Shown: piece after piece, positions 24,441 to 34,136 of the stretch | Layout of the letters: every line of letters starts with the position of its first letter | Position numbering within the stretch: position 1 is the first letter of the stretch | Origin: an uncultured Alphaproteobacteria bacterium | Lineage (GTDB): Bacteria > Pseudomonadota > Alphaproteobacteria > HIMB59 | DNA: 64,000 bases | Direction of reading: 5' to 3' | NCBI GenBank assembly: GCA_902526965.1 | Contig: CABZMT010000002.1 | Span: 1 to 64,000, forward strand | Position numbers and translations under genes: made by a program | The notes under the pieces: generated by a model | What the model was told of the DNA's origin: nothing | Seen by the model: only the letters and a program-made list of their open reading frames with translations | Database searches by the model: none

Positions 24441-25753
24441 GTAAAAGAATAGTAATAATTGGTGCTGGAAGCACAAACTTTGGTCTTGGAATTGTTGGTG
24501 ATTTTTTTAAATCAAAAATTCTCTCTGGCTCAACATTGGTCTTACACGATATTAATTCTGAAACCTTAAAAAATACGCATAACATTGCACTTTCTTTCAA
24601 AGAAAAGCTCGGCGTAGACTTTAACATAGTATCGACAACCTCTCGAACAGAGGCTCTTCAAAAAGCTGATTTTTGTCTTATATCAATAGAAGTGGGGAGT
24701 AGATTTGATCTTTGGGAGCAAGATTGGAAAGTTCCCCTTCAATATGGCATCAAACAGGTCTATGGAGAAAATGGGGGGCCTGGTGGTCTATTTCATGCAA
24801 TGCGTCAAATACCAGCCATTATAAAAATTTGTGAGGATATTGAAAAAATTTGTCCAGAGGCATTTATATTTAGTTACTCAAATCCCATGCAACGTATTTG
24901 CCATGCGATGACCACGCGTTTTCCAAATTTAAAAATTACAGGCTTATGTCATGAAATTGCCTCTATGAGCCGTCAGCTTCCTACGCTGATGGAAACTGAT
25001 TTAGACAATATTCAATTTGAAGCTGGAGGTTTGAATCACTTTAGCATTTTATTACAAGCAACTTATAAAGACTCTGGCAAAGATGGATATCCCTTAATCA
25101 ATAAAAACTTTGAAAGTTATTATTCTGATTTGGTCAATGATCACGAAGGATTTTTTTCTAATGCTGGCGCAGAGAGAGGTTTATTTTTTGAATTATTTAA
25201 AAGGTATGGATATTTACCAATTACAACGGATAGTCATTTAGGTGAATATTTATCTTGGGCTTATAGTGTTGCTGACCATGATGGAATTTTAGACTTTTAC
25301 GATAAATATAAAAAAAGATGTTTGTCATTTTTTTCAAACGATGGCTATGAGCAATTTTTTAATATGAGTCATCCTGAACCTCATGAAAGAGCTATACCAA
25401 TTATTGAGAGTATTGTGGCAGACTTAAATATGTTAGAGCATGCAGTAAACATAAAGAATGAGAATTTCATTGAGTGTTTGCCAAATGATATTGTTGTTGA
25501 AGTGCCTGCCATAATAAATAAAACAGGGGTTCATGGTAAAAAATTAGATAATTATCCTGAGCCTTTTGGTGCTCTTCTTAATGCGCAAGTAGGCACAATT
25601 CAATTGACTACAAAGGCAATATTAAATGAATCTAAACAAACTGCTGTTCATGCTCTTTTGGCTGACCCACTTGTGGAAAACCCAAACTCAGTAGCTTCTT
25701 TAATGGATACAATGATAGAATTTCAAAAAGAATATTTAGGATATTTAAAATAA
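24437..25753 (+). CDS. Glycoside hydrolase family 4 (NAD/Mn-dependent alpha-glucosidase-like)
   Basis: A 438-residue GH4 enzyme. GH4 members use NAD and Mn for a redox-assisted elimination. Seen here: the NAD-binding RIVIIGAGSTNFG at 4-16, GENGGPGGLFHA near 112, SNPMQRICHAM near 154, CHE near 174 (metal ligands Cys and His) and AGGLNHFS near 199. It acts in the cytosol on the imported sugar. It could be an alpha-glucosidase, alpha-galactosidase or alpha-glucuronidase; the transporter type favours an alpha-glucoside. Gene overlaps the permease by 4 nt, so it is part of the operon. Confidence 0.87.
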   Translation: MSKRIVIIGAGSTNFGLGIVGDFFKSKILSGSTLVLHDINSETLKNTHNIALSFKEKLGVDFNIVSTTSRTEALQKADFCLISIEVGSRFDLWEQDWKVPLQYGIKQVYGENGGPGGLFHAMRQIPAIIKICEDIEKICPEAFIFSYSNPMQRICHAMTTRFPNLKITGLCHEIASMSRQLPTLMETDLDNIQFEAGGLNHFSILLQATYKDSGKDGYPLINKNFESYYSDLVNDHEGFFSNAGAERGLFFELFKRYGYLPITTDSHLGEYLSWAYSVADHDGILDFYDKYKKRCLSFFSNDGYEQFFNMSHPEPHERAIPIIESIVADLNMLEHAVNIKNENFIECLPNDIVVEVPAIINKTGVHGKKLDNYPEPFGALLNAQVGTIQLTTKAILNESKQTAVHALLADPLVENPNSVASLMDTMIEFQKEYLGYLK

Positions 25754-25774
25754 TAATTTAAAATATGGTTATAA

Positions 25775-26851
25775 ATGTCATCAATTAATATTAAATCTCT
25801 AAATAAATATTATGGTAAAACCCATGTTATAAAAGATTTTTCACTCGATATAAAAGATCAATCTTTCACCACTTTAGTCGGACCCTCTGGATGTGGTAAA
25901 TCAACATTATTGAGAATGATAGCAGGTTTAGAGGAAATAAACTCTGGAACTATCTCAATAGATGACAGGGAAGTTAATGATTTATCTCCTAAAGATAGAA
26001 ATATAGCTATGGTTTTTCAATCCTATGCTTTGTACCCCCACATGACAGTTTTTGACAATATGGCATTTGGCCTAAAATTAGAAAAAAGATCTAAAGAAGA
26101 AATCAATGAACGAGTTTTAGAAGCTGCAAAAACACTTCAAATACAAGACTACTTAGAGCGTAAACCCAAACAATTATCAGGAGGTCAACGTCAACGTGTA
26201 GCTATTGGAAGAGCTATAACAAGGAAACCTCAGGTTTTTCTTTTTGATGAGCCTTTATCTAACCTAGACGCAGCTTTGAGAGTTCAAATGAGAATTGAAT
26301 TAGCAAAACTACATGAGCAACTAAATACCACAATGGTTTATGTTACCCATGATCAAACTGAAGCAATGACTCTCTCTAATGAAATTGTAGTCTTAGATCA
26401 AGGAGAGATTTCTCAACAAGGGGACCCCATAGAACTTTACAATAATCCAAGTAATTTATTTGTAGCAGGATTTATTGGTTCGCCGAAAATGAATTTTATC
26501 CCTGCTCAATACAAATCTTCTTCAAATGAGAGTACAGAGGTAGAAGCTCTTGGGACTAACTTAGTTCTCCCAAAAAAGACTACAAGTCATTCAGATGAAA
26601 AAGTCACATTTGGTATACGACCAGAAGATATTCATATAACAGCTGAGTCAGATCATGACTGGGAAAGCAAAGCGTTTGTTGTTGAGAAATTAGGTTCAAA
26701 TACTTTTATTTATTTAGAACATGATAATGAACCAGTTGTTGTTGAAGCACCTGGAGATAGTCCTGTTAAAGTTGGCGATACTATTAAAGTGAAATTTGAT
26801 TTAGATAGATCTAATTTATTCAATTCTCAAAATACTAATATAATTGGATAA
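25775..26851 (+). CDS. Sugar ABC transporter ATP-binding protein (MsmK/UgpC/AglK type)
   Basis: A 358-residue ATPase of the CUT1 class. Walker A GPSGCGKSTL near 37, Q-loop VFQSYALYPHM near 82, signature LSGGQRQRVAIGRA near 134, Walker B VFLFDEPLSNLDA near 155 and switch His in VTHDQTEAM near 191. The C-terminal third is the TOBE/MalK-type regulatory domain (FGIRPEDIHIT). It should power the AglEFG-like importer. It follows the GH4 gene after 21 nt and overlaps the GH1 gene by 8 nt. Confidence 0.9.
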   Translation: MSSINIKSLNKYYGKTHVIKDFSLDIKDQSFTTLVGPSGCGKSTLLRMIAGLEEINSGTISIDDREVNDLSPKDRNIAMVFQSYALYPHMTVFDNMAFGLKLEKRSKEEINERVLEAAKTLQIQDYLERKPKQLSGGQRQRVAIGRAITRKPQVFLFDEPLSNLDAALRVQMRIELAKLHEQLNTTMVYVTHDQTEAMTLSNEIVVLDQGEISQQGDPIELYNNPSNLFVAGFIGSPKMNFIPAQYKSSSNESTEVEALGTNLVLPKKTTSHSDEKVTFGIRPEDIHITAESDHDWESKAFVVEKLGSNTFIYLEHDNEPVVVEAPGDSPVKVGDTIKVKFDLDRSNLFNSQNTNIIG

Positions 26852-28172
26852 TCTTTCTGTTCTTAAGGATTTTCCAGATAATTTCACCTTTGGTGCTGCT
26901 ACTTCATCATATCAAATAGAAGGCAATAGTTATGGAAGGTGTGGAAAATCTATTTGGGATGAATTCGCCCAAAAAAAATTAAAAGGTATTGATGGTTTAA
27001 AAGCTTGTAATCACTATGAGTATTTTAGAGAAGATATTAAGCTCATAAAGGACCTTGGATTTAAAGCCTATCGTTTTTCATTTGCCTGGCCAAGATTGTT
27101 TCCTGAAAATAATTCTGATTTTAATGAGGAAGGTGTCGGTTTCTATAATCGACTTTTGGATGAGATTTTAAACAATGACTTAGAGCCCTTTCCTACTCTA
27201 TATCATTGGGATTTACCTATTCGTTTCTCAAGAATGGGTTCTTGGGAAAATCAAGATACCTGTAAGCGTTTTGCAGATTACTCATATTTTGTCTCTCAGC
27301 AATTTGGAGATAAATTTGAAAAAGTTGCAACTATTAATGAACCATGGTGTGTCTCGTGGCTGAGCCATTATTTAGGAGAACATGCTCCTGGCAAAAAAGA
27401 CCTAAAGTCAGCCGTCATAACTATGCATAATATTTTATTAGCTCATGGTTTATCTCTACAAGCCTTGAAATCAAATAGATCTCATAAAATTGGAATTGTG
27501 CTAAATAATCAGTACCCAGAACCTTTTAATCAAGAACCCGATAACTTAAATGCGTTACAATTATTTGATGAAATCCACAATCGATGGTTTTCAGATGCTA
27601 TTTTTAAAGGGAGTTATCCAAAATTAGCATTAGAGATTTTAGGAAATAATTTATCAAAAAATTTTAATGAGGATTTAAAAATAATCTCTCATCCTTTAGA
27701 GTGGGTTGGCCTCAATTATTATACGAGGTCAATTATCAAATATAAAAACTCTGATGATGGTATTAATTATCAAACCCTCAGGGGGTCATTAAAAAAAACT
27801 GACATGGATTGGGAGTTTTACCCAACAGGTTTGAGTTATTTTATAAAACGAATATCTAATGAGTACAGTAATCAAATTCCTATTTATATTACTGAAAATG
27901 GAATGGCCAATAATGATGAGTTGAATGCTAGGAATGAGGTTAATGATTTAGACCGAGTTGAATATTTTCATTTACATCTTCAAGAAATTTTAAATTGTTT
28001 AAATGAAGGATTAAATATTAAAGGATATTTTGCCTGGTCATTACTTGATAATTACGAGTGGGCGTTTGGATACTCGAAAAGATTTGGCTTAGTTTTTGTA
28101 GATTTTGAAAATTTTAAAAGAATTCCAAAAAAATCTTATTATGAATTTTCAAAATTTTTAAATAAAATTTAG
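26844..28172 (+). CDS. Glycoside hydrolase family 1 beta-glucosidase
   Basis: A 442-residue (beta/alpha)8 GH1 enzyme. The acid/base Glu166 lies in TINEPW and the nucleophile Glu351 in ITENGM; QIEG and HWDLP substrate-binding motifs are present. The start is a TTG overlapping the ATPase stop by 8 nt; the family-conserved FPDNFTFGAATSSYQIEG follows at 10. It hydrolyses beta-linked glucosides in the cytosol. Finding both alpha (GH4) and beta (GH1) hydrolases in one operon suggests the transporter takes more than one glucoside. Ends 5 nt before a convergent SDR gene. Confidence 0.92.
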   Translation: MDNLSVLKDFPDNFTFGAATSSYQIEGNSYGRCGKSIWDEFAQKKLKGIDGLKACNHYEYFREDIKLIKDLGFKAYRFSFAWPRLFPENNSDFNEEGVGFYNRLLDEILNNDLEPFPTLYHWDLPIRFSRMGSWENQDTCKRFADYSYFVSQQFGDKFEKVATINEPWCVSWLSHYLGEHAPGKKDLKSAVITMHNILLAHGLSLQALKSNRSHKIGIVLNNQYPEPFNQEPDNLNALQLFDEIHNRWFSDAIFKGSYPKLALEILGNNLSKNFNEDLKIISHPLEWVGLNYYTRSIIKYKNSDDGINYQTLRGSLKKTDMDWEFYPTGLSYFIKRISNEYSNQIPIYITENGMANNDELNARNEVNDLDRVEYFHLHLQEILNCLNEGLNIKGYFAWSLLDNYEWAFGYSKRFGLVFVDFENFKRIPKKSYYEFSKFLNKI

Positions 28173-28177
28173 TTTTC

Positions 28178-28960
28178 TTATCTTATGCTTCTACCACCGT
28201 CGACAGGTATTGTAAGTCCTGTCATAAAAGAAGATGCTTCACTTGCTAAAAAATAAATTACACTCGCAACCTCTTTGGGTTTGCCTATTCTTCCAATAGG
28301 ATGGTTTTCTCTCATTCTTTTTTTATACTCTTTAGATGACAAATCTTTTTTAAAGGACGCTAACATTGGTGTATCTATTGCACCTGGGGCAACTGCATTA
28401 ACTCTAATATTATGTTTGGATAAATCGAGAGCAAGAGAGGCAGTAAAAGATATTATCGCACTCTTAGATGTTGCATAAGCCAACATATTTTTTACTCCTC
28501 GAACGCTATTTATTGAGGCCAAGTTGATAATAGATGAATTTTTTGCTTTTTTTAGGAAGGGGAGAATATGCTTACATGAAAGAAAAGTACCAGTAACGTT
28601 ATTATTTAGGTGATAAGACCAGTCATTCATTGTGGTTGTCTCTAAGTTTCCACTTAATCTGACACCGGCGCTATTAACTAAAACATCAATTTTTTTATAT
28701 TTATCTTTGATATAAGAAGCCAGATTTTCCCAGTCTAAATTATTAGTGATATTAATCTTATGATATTCAATACCTTTAATTTCTTTGTTCTTATTATTTT
28801 TAAGACAAGTGCCTATAACTCTGTAGCCATTATCTAGAAATATTTTAGTAGTGCTTTTTCCAATACCTGACTCAGCTCCAGTTATTAAAACAATTTTTTT
28901 TTTTAAAATCAAAAAATTAGACGCCTTTGCGCTGTTTATTCTTTCCAGACTCAAAGTCAT
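28178..28960 (-). CDS. Short-chain dehydrogenase/reductase (SDR)
   Basis: Up to 260 residues. The nucleotide motif TGAESGIG is at 27-34, NSAG near 96-99, catalytic Ser149, Tyr162 and Lys166 (YATSK), and a C-terminal FMTGLTIPVDGG. It is a classical SDR that oxidises or reduces a sugar or polyol. ATG 28960 overlaps the upstream IolD gene by 44 nt. A TTG at 28912, five bases after the IolD stop, is an alternative start that keeps the whole Rossmann fold. The tight link to IolD suggests polyol or ketose breakdown. Confidence 0.87.
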   Translation of the reverse strand: MTLSLERINSAKASNFLILKKKIVLITGAESGIGKSTTKIFLDNGYRVIGTCLKNNKNKEIKGIEYHKINITNNLDWENLASYIKDKYKKIDVLVNSAGVRLSGNLETTTMNDWSYHLNNNVTGTFLSCKHILPFLKKAKNSSIINLASINSVRGVKNMLAYATSKSAIISFTASLALDLSKHNIRVNAVAPGAIDTPMLASFKKDLSSKEYKKRMRENHPIGRIGKPKEVASVIYFLASEASSFMTGLTIPVDGGRSIR

Positions 28961-30761
28961 TTAAAGCTTTTTTATTATCTTCAGTAATTGGGTCTTGCAG
29001 TGTTGGGCTCTCCCAAAAGGCTGTTCCCTCTAACCATTCGTAACCATGAGTTTTAATTGCAATGACATATGTTTTATCTGAGTCTTTGGCCCTTTTAAAA
29101 GCTGCTTCTAGCCCTGAGGTAGAGCTCACTGTTTCAGCATTAGCTCCCATACTTTTTGCATGACTTTCAAAGTCTACAAATTGTAAATTTGTTGCTCTCG
29201 CAGCACGAAGATTACAAATATACTCCTTCCCCCCTTTGGCTAGTTGAAGGCGATTGATGACCATATGTCCACCATTATCACAAACAATAATAATAAGTTT
29301 TTGATCATAAAGAACTGAGCTGTAGATATCACTGTTGTTCAATAAATAAGAACCATCACCAACAAAAACCACCACATCTTGATCAGGTTTAGCCATCTTA
29401 ATTCCAAGTGCTCCTGATATTTCATATCCCATGCAGCTAAAACCCCACTCTGTCTCAAAAGTATTAAGTTGCTTTGGTTTCCAAACTTGGACAACCTCTC
29501 CTACAAGGCCCCCTGCAGCTGTGACAACGATATCACTTGGATCTGAATTTCTATAAACCGCCCCTACTGCGTGAGCATATGAGGGCTCTTCTTGATTGGT
29601 AGGTCCACTTTGTTTTTCAACGTATGCGTCCCATTCATCTCTCTCCTTAATTGCTCTTTGGTACCATGGATCAGGGGCTCTCCAGTCGCCCAAAGCTTCT
29701 GATATTTTCTGAAGCCCAACTTTGGCATCACTTATAACTGGGGTGGCTAAATGCTTAGTTGTGTCATAACGAGCTGTATTAACTGAGACTAATTTGAAAT
29801 TAGGGTTTTCGAAATTTGCCCAAGAGCCTGTTGTAAAGTCTGCAAGTTTTGTTCCTATAGCAAGTGCTAGATCTGTATCTTTTGAAAGATTATTAGAAGA
29901 GCCCTGTCCCAAAGCTCCTATAGTGCTGATATAATAAGGATCATCTTTAGTCATACATCCGATACCCATTACTGTTGAAGTAACTGGGATGTTGTGTTTT
30001 TTTGCAAAGTTTGAAAGTTCTTGCTCTGCTTCAGAGTAAAGAACTCCTCCTCCTGAAATAATTATAGGTTGTTTAGAGTTTTTAAGTATTTCAGCTGCTT
30101 GATTCACTTGGCTTGGATCAGGATGAATTCTTATTATCTCGTGAATTTTTTCCTCAAAAAATATTTCAGGGAAATCAAATGACTCTCCTTGAACGTCTTG
30201 TGACATTGCAATGGTTGCTGGTCCACAATCAGAGGGATCAAGCATTACTTGGATAGCTTGAGGAAGAGAGCCAAGAATTTGCTCAGGTCTTGTAATTCTG
30301 TCAAAATATTTTGAGACAGGCTTAAAAGCATCATTTGCAGTTTCGATGGGAGAATTGAAATTTTCGACTTGTTGTAACACTGGGTCAGGAAAGCGACTGG
30401 CAAAAGTATCACCAGGGAGGAGCAGTATTGGAAGACGATTACTTAAGGCTACAGCAGCGGCTGTAACCATATTAGTTGCACCAGGACCAACTGATGAGGT
30501 GGCAATAAAAATTTGTTTTCTTCTCATCGCTCTAGCATAGCCGATGCCAGTCAGAGCCATACTTTGTTCATGATGGCCTCTATATCCAGGAAGATCTGAT
30601 TGAAACTCTTCCATTGCTTGACCTAAGCAGGCAACATTGCCATGGCCATAAATTGCAAATGCTCCAGGAAATAGAGGAGCCTTTTTACCATCAACTATAA
30701 TTTTTTGAGCAATTAGAAATTTAAAAAGTGCGTGGGCACAAGACAATTTGATGGTTTTCAT
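28917..30761 (-). CDS. iolD: 3D-(3,5/4)-trihydroxycyclohexane-1,2-dione hydrolase
   Basis: A 614-residue thiamine-diphosphate enzyme with the three-domain acetolactate-synthase fold. GHGNVACLGQAME and YRGHHEQSMALTGIGYARA in the N-terminal Pyr domain (the conserved Glu), SSVGPGATNMVTAAAVA, and VGDGSYLLNNSDI with NN for Mg/ThDP binding near 460. IolD opens the ring of the inositol-derived dione. No other iol genes (iolA, B, C, E, G) lie within the window, so the pathway is completed elsewhere or the enzyme has another cyclic dione. It is first in a run with the SDR gene and faces a divergent dehydrogenase. Confidence 0.88.
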   Translation of the reverse strand: MKTIKLSCAHALFKFLIAQKIIVDGKKAPLFPGAFAIYGHGNVACLGQAMEEFQSDLPGYRGHHEQSMALTGIGYARAMRRKQIFIATSSVGPGATNMVTAAAVALSNRLPILLLPGDTFASRFPDPVLQQVENFNSPIETANDAFKPVSKYFDRITRPEQILGSLPQAIQVMLDPSDCGPATIAMSQDVQGESFDFPEIFFEEKIHEIIRIHPDPSQVNQAAEILKNSKQPIIISGGGVLYSEAEQELSNFAKKHNIPVTSTVMGIGCMTKDDPYYISTIGALGQGSSNNLSKDTDLALAIGTKLADFTTGSWANFENPNFKLVSVNTARYDTTKHLATPVISDAKVGLQKISEALGDWRAPDPWYQRAIKERDEWDAYVEKQSGPTNQEEPSYAHAVGAVYRNSDPSDIVVTAAGGLVGEVVQVWKPKQLNTFETEWGFSCMGYEISGALGIKMAKPDQDVVVFVGDGSYLLNNSDIYSSVLYDQKLIIIVCDNGGHMVINRLQLAKGGKEYICNLRAARATNLQFVDFESHAKSMGANAETVSSTSGLEAAFKRAKDSDKTYVIAIKTHGYEWLEGTAFWESPTLQDPITEDNKKALNDFESGKNKQRKGV

Positions 30762-30872
30762 TATTCCTCCAAAAACTTAACCGGTAAGATATTACACGAT
30801 AGAAAGATAATTTGAATGAAAAACCTTTTAAATTTATTACTTTTTTGACATAACAAATAATCAAGAGGTAAA

Positions 30873-31835
30873 ATGAAAATTGCTATTCTAGGTAAAGTTC
30901 ACCCAAAAGGCTTAGAGTTTTTAAAAAACAATGAATTTGAGGTCTTTGAAGTAGAAAATTTTGAAATTCTAAGCTTAAAGGAAAGTTTAAAAAATGTTGA
31001 TGGAATTTTATTAAGAACATCAAAACTAGACCAAGATATTTTACAACATTGCGATAATCTAAAAATTATTTCAAGACATGGTGTTGGCTATGATAATGTT
31101 GACTTAGATTTTCTTAATAAGAATAAAATTGCTCTTGGTATCACCTCAACGTCTAATGCTGCAAGCGTTTCTGAACATGTCATGTCATTTTTTATTTATT
31201 TTACTAAAAATCTTTCTTTATCAGATAGGTTAGTAAAAGAGGGAAATTTTGATAAAAGATCTCAGTTACCTGACCTTTTTGAATTATATAAAAAAAAAGT
31301 TCTTATTATTGGTTTTGGAAGAATAGGTAAAGAAGTTGCAAAAAGGTGTCTAGGGTTTGATATGGAAGTATATGTTTACGATCCATTTTTAGATAGTGAC
31401 TCTATAGAAAAAAATAAATGTATCCCAATTGAAAAAAATGAGGGTTTGGCTCTAGCGGACTTTATCACTATTCATTTGCCATTAAACGAAAATACAACAA
31501 ACTTTATTTCTAAGTCAGAATTAAATCTTATGAAAAAAAATACCATTCTTGTGAATACATCAAGAGGGGGAATCGTTAATGAAAATGACTTATATCAATC
31601 TTTAAAAGCAAAGAAAATTCGCGGTGCTGGAATGGATGTTTATATATCTGAGCCACCTCAACCCGATCATCCTTTTTTTAAATTAGATAATATTTTATTA
31701 ACTCCTCACAATGCTGCGTTAACGTTGGAGTGTCGAGAGAGAATGTCACTAGAGGCGTCGCAAAATATTGTTTATTTCTTAAAAAATATGAATAAATTGA
31801 ATAAAGAAAACTTGGTCAATAAAAAGTATTTATAA
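30873..31835 (+). CDS. D-2-hydroxyacid dehydrogenase (phosphoglycerate dehydrogenase-like)
   Basis: A 320-residue member of the D-isomer-specific 2-hydroxyacid dehydrogenase family. The NAD-binding GFGRIGKEVA is near 147, active-site Arg in NTSRGGIVNE near 231, and the catalytic His in LTPHNAALT near 280, with NAASVSEHV near 97. It is SerA-like but lacks the C-terminal ACT domain. The ribosome site AGAGG lies just before ATG 30873. It is divergent from iolD with a 111-nt gap, so a sugar-acid substrate is plausible. Confidence 0.86.
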   Translation: MKIAILGKVHPKGLEFLKNNEFEVFEVENFEILSLKESLKNVDGILLRTSKLDQDILQHCDNLKIISRHGVGYDNVDLDFLNKNKIALGITSTSNAASVSEHVMSFFIYFTKNLSLSDRLVKEGNFDKRSQLPDLFELYKKKVLIIGFGRIGKEVAKRCLGFDMEVYVYDPFLDSDSIEKNKCIPIEKNEGLALADFITIHLPLNENTTNFISKSELNLMKKNTILVNTSRGGIVNENDLYQSLKAKKIRGAGMDVYISEPPQPDHPFFKLDNILLTPHNAALTLECRERMSLEASQNIVYFLKNMNKLNKENLVNKKYL

Positions 31836-31838
31836 GAT

Positions 31839-32726
31839 TCAAATATCAGTTAAAAGTTGCTTAAATCCTTTTGTTTCAGTTTTGATTTTATGAAGATTAC
31901 CACCTGCAGTATCATTGATTGGATCTGCCCTCAGAGAAGTCACATATAAACTTGATAGATCAGTGTCTCCAAACGTTACACAAGTCGGCGTATGAGTAGG
32001 AAGTTCAATTTTTTCAATAATTTTTCCATTTTTCGTATTTATACATATGATGCATTTTCCCCTAACCCTTGCTGACCAATAATTATTATTAATGTCAACA
32101 GTGGCCCCGTCTGGTTCTCCAACATCATTGAATGCCATATTTGAATCTAATTCGTGTAATTTTTTAAGATCATGGGTGTACTCAAATTTTCTTATTAGGC
32201 CAGTTGGTGTATCTGCAAAGTACATAATATTTTCATTTTGAGAAAAGGCTATACCATTTGAAACAGTTATATTTGACAAAAGATGAGTTAAAGATAGATC
32301 TGGAGCTAATCTATAAAGATTTGCAATAGGCTTTCTATTTATTTTATCTGGATCCTCGTTATAGGTGCCAAATACAATTCCACCGTAAGGATCAACTTTT
32401 GCATCATTAAGACGAGTTTGTTTTATACTAATTTCGACATCACATATTTTTTCAAAAGAAGAAAAGTCTTGGTTTGAAATAGCAATATGTTTTGGAAAAC
32501 CGATAACAAATCCCTCTTTCTTTCTAGGTAATATAAAACCTGCCCTGTCTGGTAAATCAAACACAAAACTTTGACTTTTATTGTCAAGTTTCCAAATTTT
32601 TTTTCCTTCAATATCTGTCCAAATAAGGGAACTGTTTCTTGGATCCCAAAAACAACTTTCTCCAAGTATGTTTTTACACATAAGAGCTGTTGAGACATCT
32701 TTGCTATTTATATTTTTTAATTTCAC
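31839..32726 (-). CDS. SMP-30/gluconolactonase-family lactonase
   Basis: A 295-residue six-bladed propeller. LGESCFWDPRNSSLIWTDIEGKKI at about 20-43 holds the metal-binding Glu, SNGIAFSQNENIMYFADT the central Asn, and GEPDGATVDINNNYW the conserved Asp. Such enzymes open aldonolactones with a divalent metal. It lies convergent to the hydroxyacid dehydrogenase (3-nt gap) and in line with a PQQ-type sugar dehydrogenase whose product would be a lactone, so the three may act in series. The sugar is not known. Confidence 0.87.
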   Translation of the reverse strand: MKLKNINSKDVSTALMCKNILGESCFWDPRNSSLIWTDIEGKKIWKLDNKSQSFVFDLPDRAGFILPRKKEGFVIGFPKHIAISNQDFSSFEKICDVEISIKQTRLNDAKVDPYGGIVFGTYNEDPDKINRKPIANLYRLAPDLSLTHLLSNITVSNGIAFSQNENIMYFADTPTGLIRKFEYTHDLKKLHELDSNMAFNDVGEPDGATVDINNNYWSARVRGKCIICINTKNGKIIEKIELPTHTPTCVTFGDTDLSSLYVTSLRADPINDTAGGNLHKIKTETKGFKQLLTDI

Positions 32727-32728
32727 AA

Positions 32729-33031
32729 TTATTTAATATTCTTTATACAGTTTTCTAAAATTGGAGGAAGAAAATCAAAGTTATTTGACCATGCATAATG
32801 TATTTCTGTCCTCATAAATTCAATGTCTTCTAAAGGGAAGTGTCCCTCTTCATATTTATTTAATAGTTCTTGCTTTCTTAAAAAAATGTCTTGAGAGGTT
32901 TTTTCATCTTTCATTTGAATAAAAAAATCTATTGCTAGGTCATACGTTGCAACACAAATAATTTCATCTTCATTGTAAGCTAAAAGATTTTTATAAAAAA
33001 ATAACAAAATTAATAAAAATATTTTTCTCAC
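32729..33031 (-). CDS. Small secreted protein of unknown function
   Basis: A 100-residue protein with signal peptide MRKIFLLILLFFYKNLLA, then an acidic helical domain with two Cys residues near positions 26 and 95 (IICVATYDLA and ENCIKN). No family recognised. It lies between the SMP-30 gene (2-nt gap) and the sugar dehydrogenase (20-nt gap) on the same strand, so it is likely to be periplasmic like the dehydrogenase and could be an accessory protein; that is a guess from position. Confidence 0.5.
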   Translation of the reverse strand: MRKIFLLILLFFYKNLLAYNEDEIICVATYDLAIDFFIQMKDEKTSQDIFLRKQELLNKYEEGHFPLEDIEFMRTEIHYAWSNNFDFLPPILENCIKNIK

Positions 33032-33051
33032 TAGATGAACATAAATTAAAG

Positions 33052-34125
33052 TTAAGGTTTTAAAATAAATAAGTTTGAGTCTGTTTCATCAGCAATAATA
33101 TATATATTACCTGATTGATCGATTTCTATATCTCTGACTCTTCCAATTTTATCTTTAAATATGACCTCCTCCTCAACAAAATCATTATTTTTTCTATGTA
33201 ATACAGATAGATATTTATATTTTAGAGAGGAAACTAAAAGTGAATCTTTCCACTGCGGAAAAGCATTACCTTCATAAAATTTAATACCACTCACTGCAAT
33301 AGAAGGCACCCAGATAAACTCAGGTTTTAAAAAACCAGGCTCCCAAGCGTTGCCATCACCAATTTTTGTACCAGAGTAGTTTGTCCCTCCCCATCCAATT
33401 TTTTTCCAGCCATAATTAGATCCACTGACAACTTTACCTATGAAATCTCCACCTTTAGGTCCATGATTAGATATATAAATAGTTTTTGTTTGAGGATCTA
33501 ACGTCATTCCTTGAGGGTTTCTTACGCCAATTTGGAATAACTCAGGTAACCACTCTTTTTCTGTCAAATAGGGATTATCTTCAGGGTATTCGCCATTTTT
33601 GTGAATTCTAATTATTGATCCTATAGAGTTTGTGGGGTCTTGAGCTATCATGCCCTTTCCTCTTTCACCAATGCTGACATAAAGATAATCATCGAGTATC
33701 TCTATTCTCGAACCAAAATGCTTACCATTATCTATGTAAGGAAGTGCTTCGTATAAAAGTTTTTCATTTATAAGTTTATTGTTTTGGAGTTCGGCTCGAT
33801 AAACTGCGGTTGTATATTTTCTTCCTTTTTGAATGGAGCAGGTTATCCATACGATGTTGTCTTCACTAACAATATCAAGTAAGCCTCCTTGACCAAAAAA
33901 AATTGAAGGAATGTTATGTGATATTTGAGTCTGAGAAGAATTCTTTGTATTTACTAAATAAACTTCACCAGTTTTTTGAGTAATTAAAAGTTCTTCTGAA
34001 TTTAACCAGCTCATTCCCCAAGGAAAATTTAGTTCTATCGGAGTCTTCTCTAAGACAATTGAATTAGCACTAAAGATAAATAAAAAAAAAATTGATATAA
34101 AATATATAAGTTTTTTCTTAATCAA
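33052..34125 (-). CDS. PQQ-dependent sugar dehydrogenase (soluble glucose dehydrogenase family)
   Basis: A 357-residue secreted propeller (signal peptide to about residue 22, FSANS). Family motifs are FPWGMSWL, GQGGLLDIV, GSRIEIL, IGVRNPQGMTLDPQ and NHGPKGGDF. These match the YliI/Asd-type soluble aldose dehydrogenases that use pyrroloquinoline quinone in the periplasm to convert sugars to lactones. Genes for PQQ synthesis are not in the window, so the cell must make it elsewhere or take it up. Followed by the small secreted gene and the lactonase on the same strand. Confidence 0.85.
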   Translation of the reverse strand: MIKKKLIYFISIFFLFIFSANSIVLEKTPIELNFPWGMSWLNSEELLITQKTGEVYLVNTKNSSQTQISHNIPSIFFGQGGLLDIVSEDNIVWITCSIQKGRKYTTAVYRAELQNNKLINEKLLYEALPYIDNGKHFGSRIEILDDYLYVSIGERGKGMIAQDPTNSIGSIIRIHKNGEYPEDNPYLTEKEWLPELFQIGVRNPQGMTLDPQTKTIYISNHGPKGGDFIGKVVSGSNYGWKKIGWGGTNYSGTKIGDGNAWEPGFLKPEFIWVPSIAVSGIKFYEGNAFPQWKDSLLVSSLKYKYLSVLHRKNNDFVEEEVIFKDKIGRVRDIEIDQSGNIYIIADETDSNLFILKP

Positions 34126-34136
34126 GGAGAATGAGA

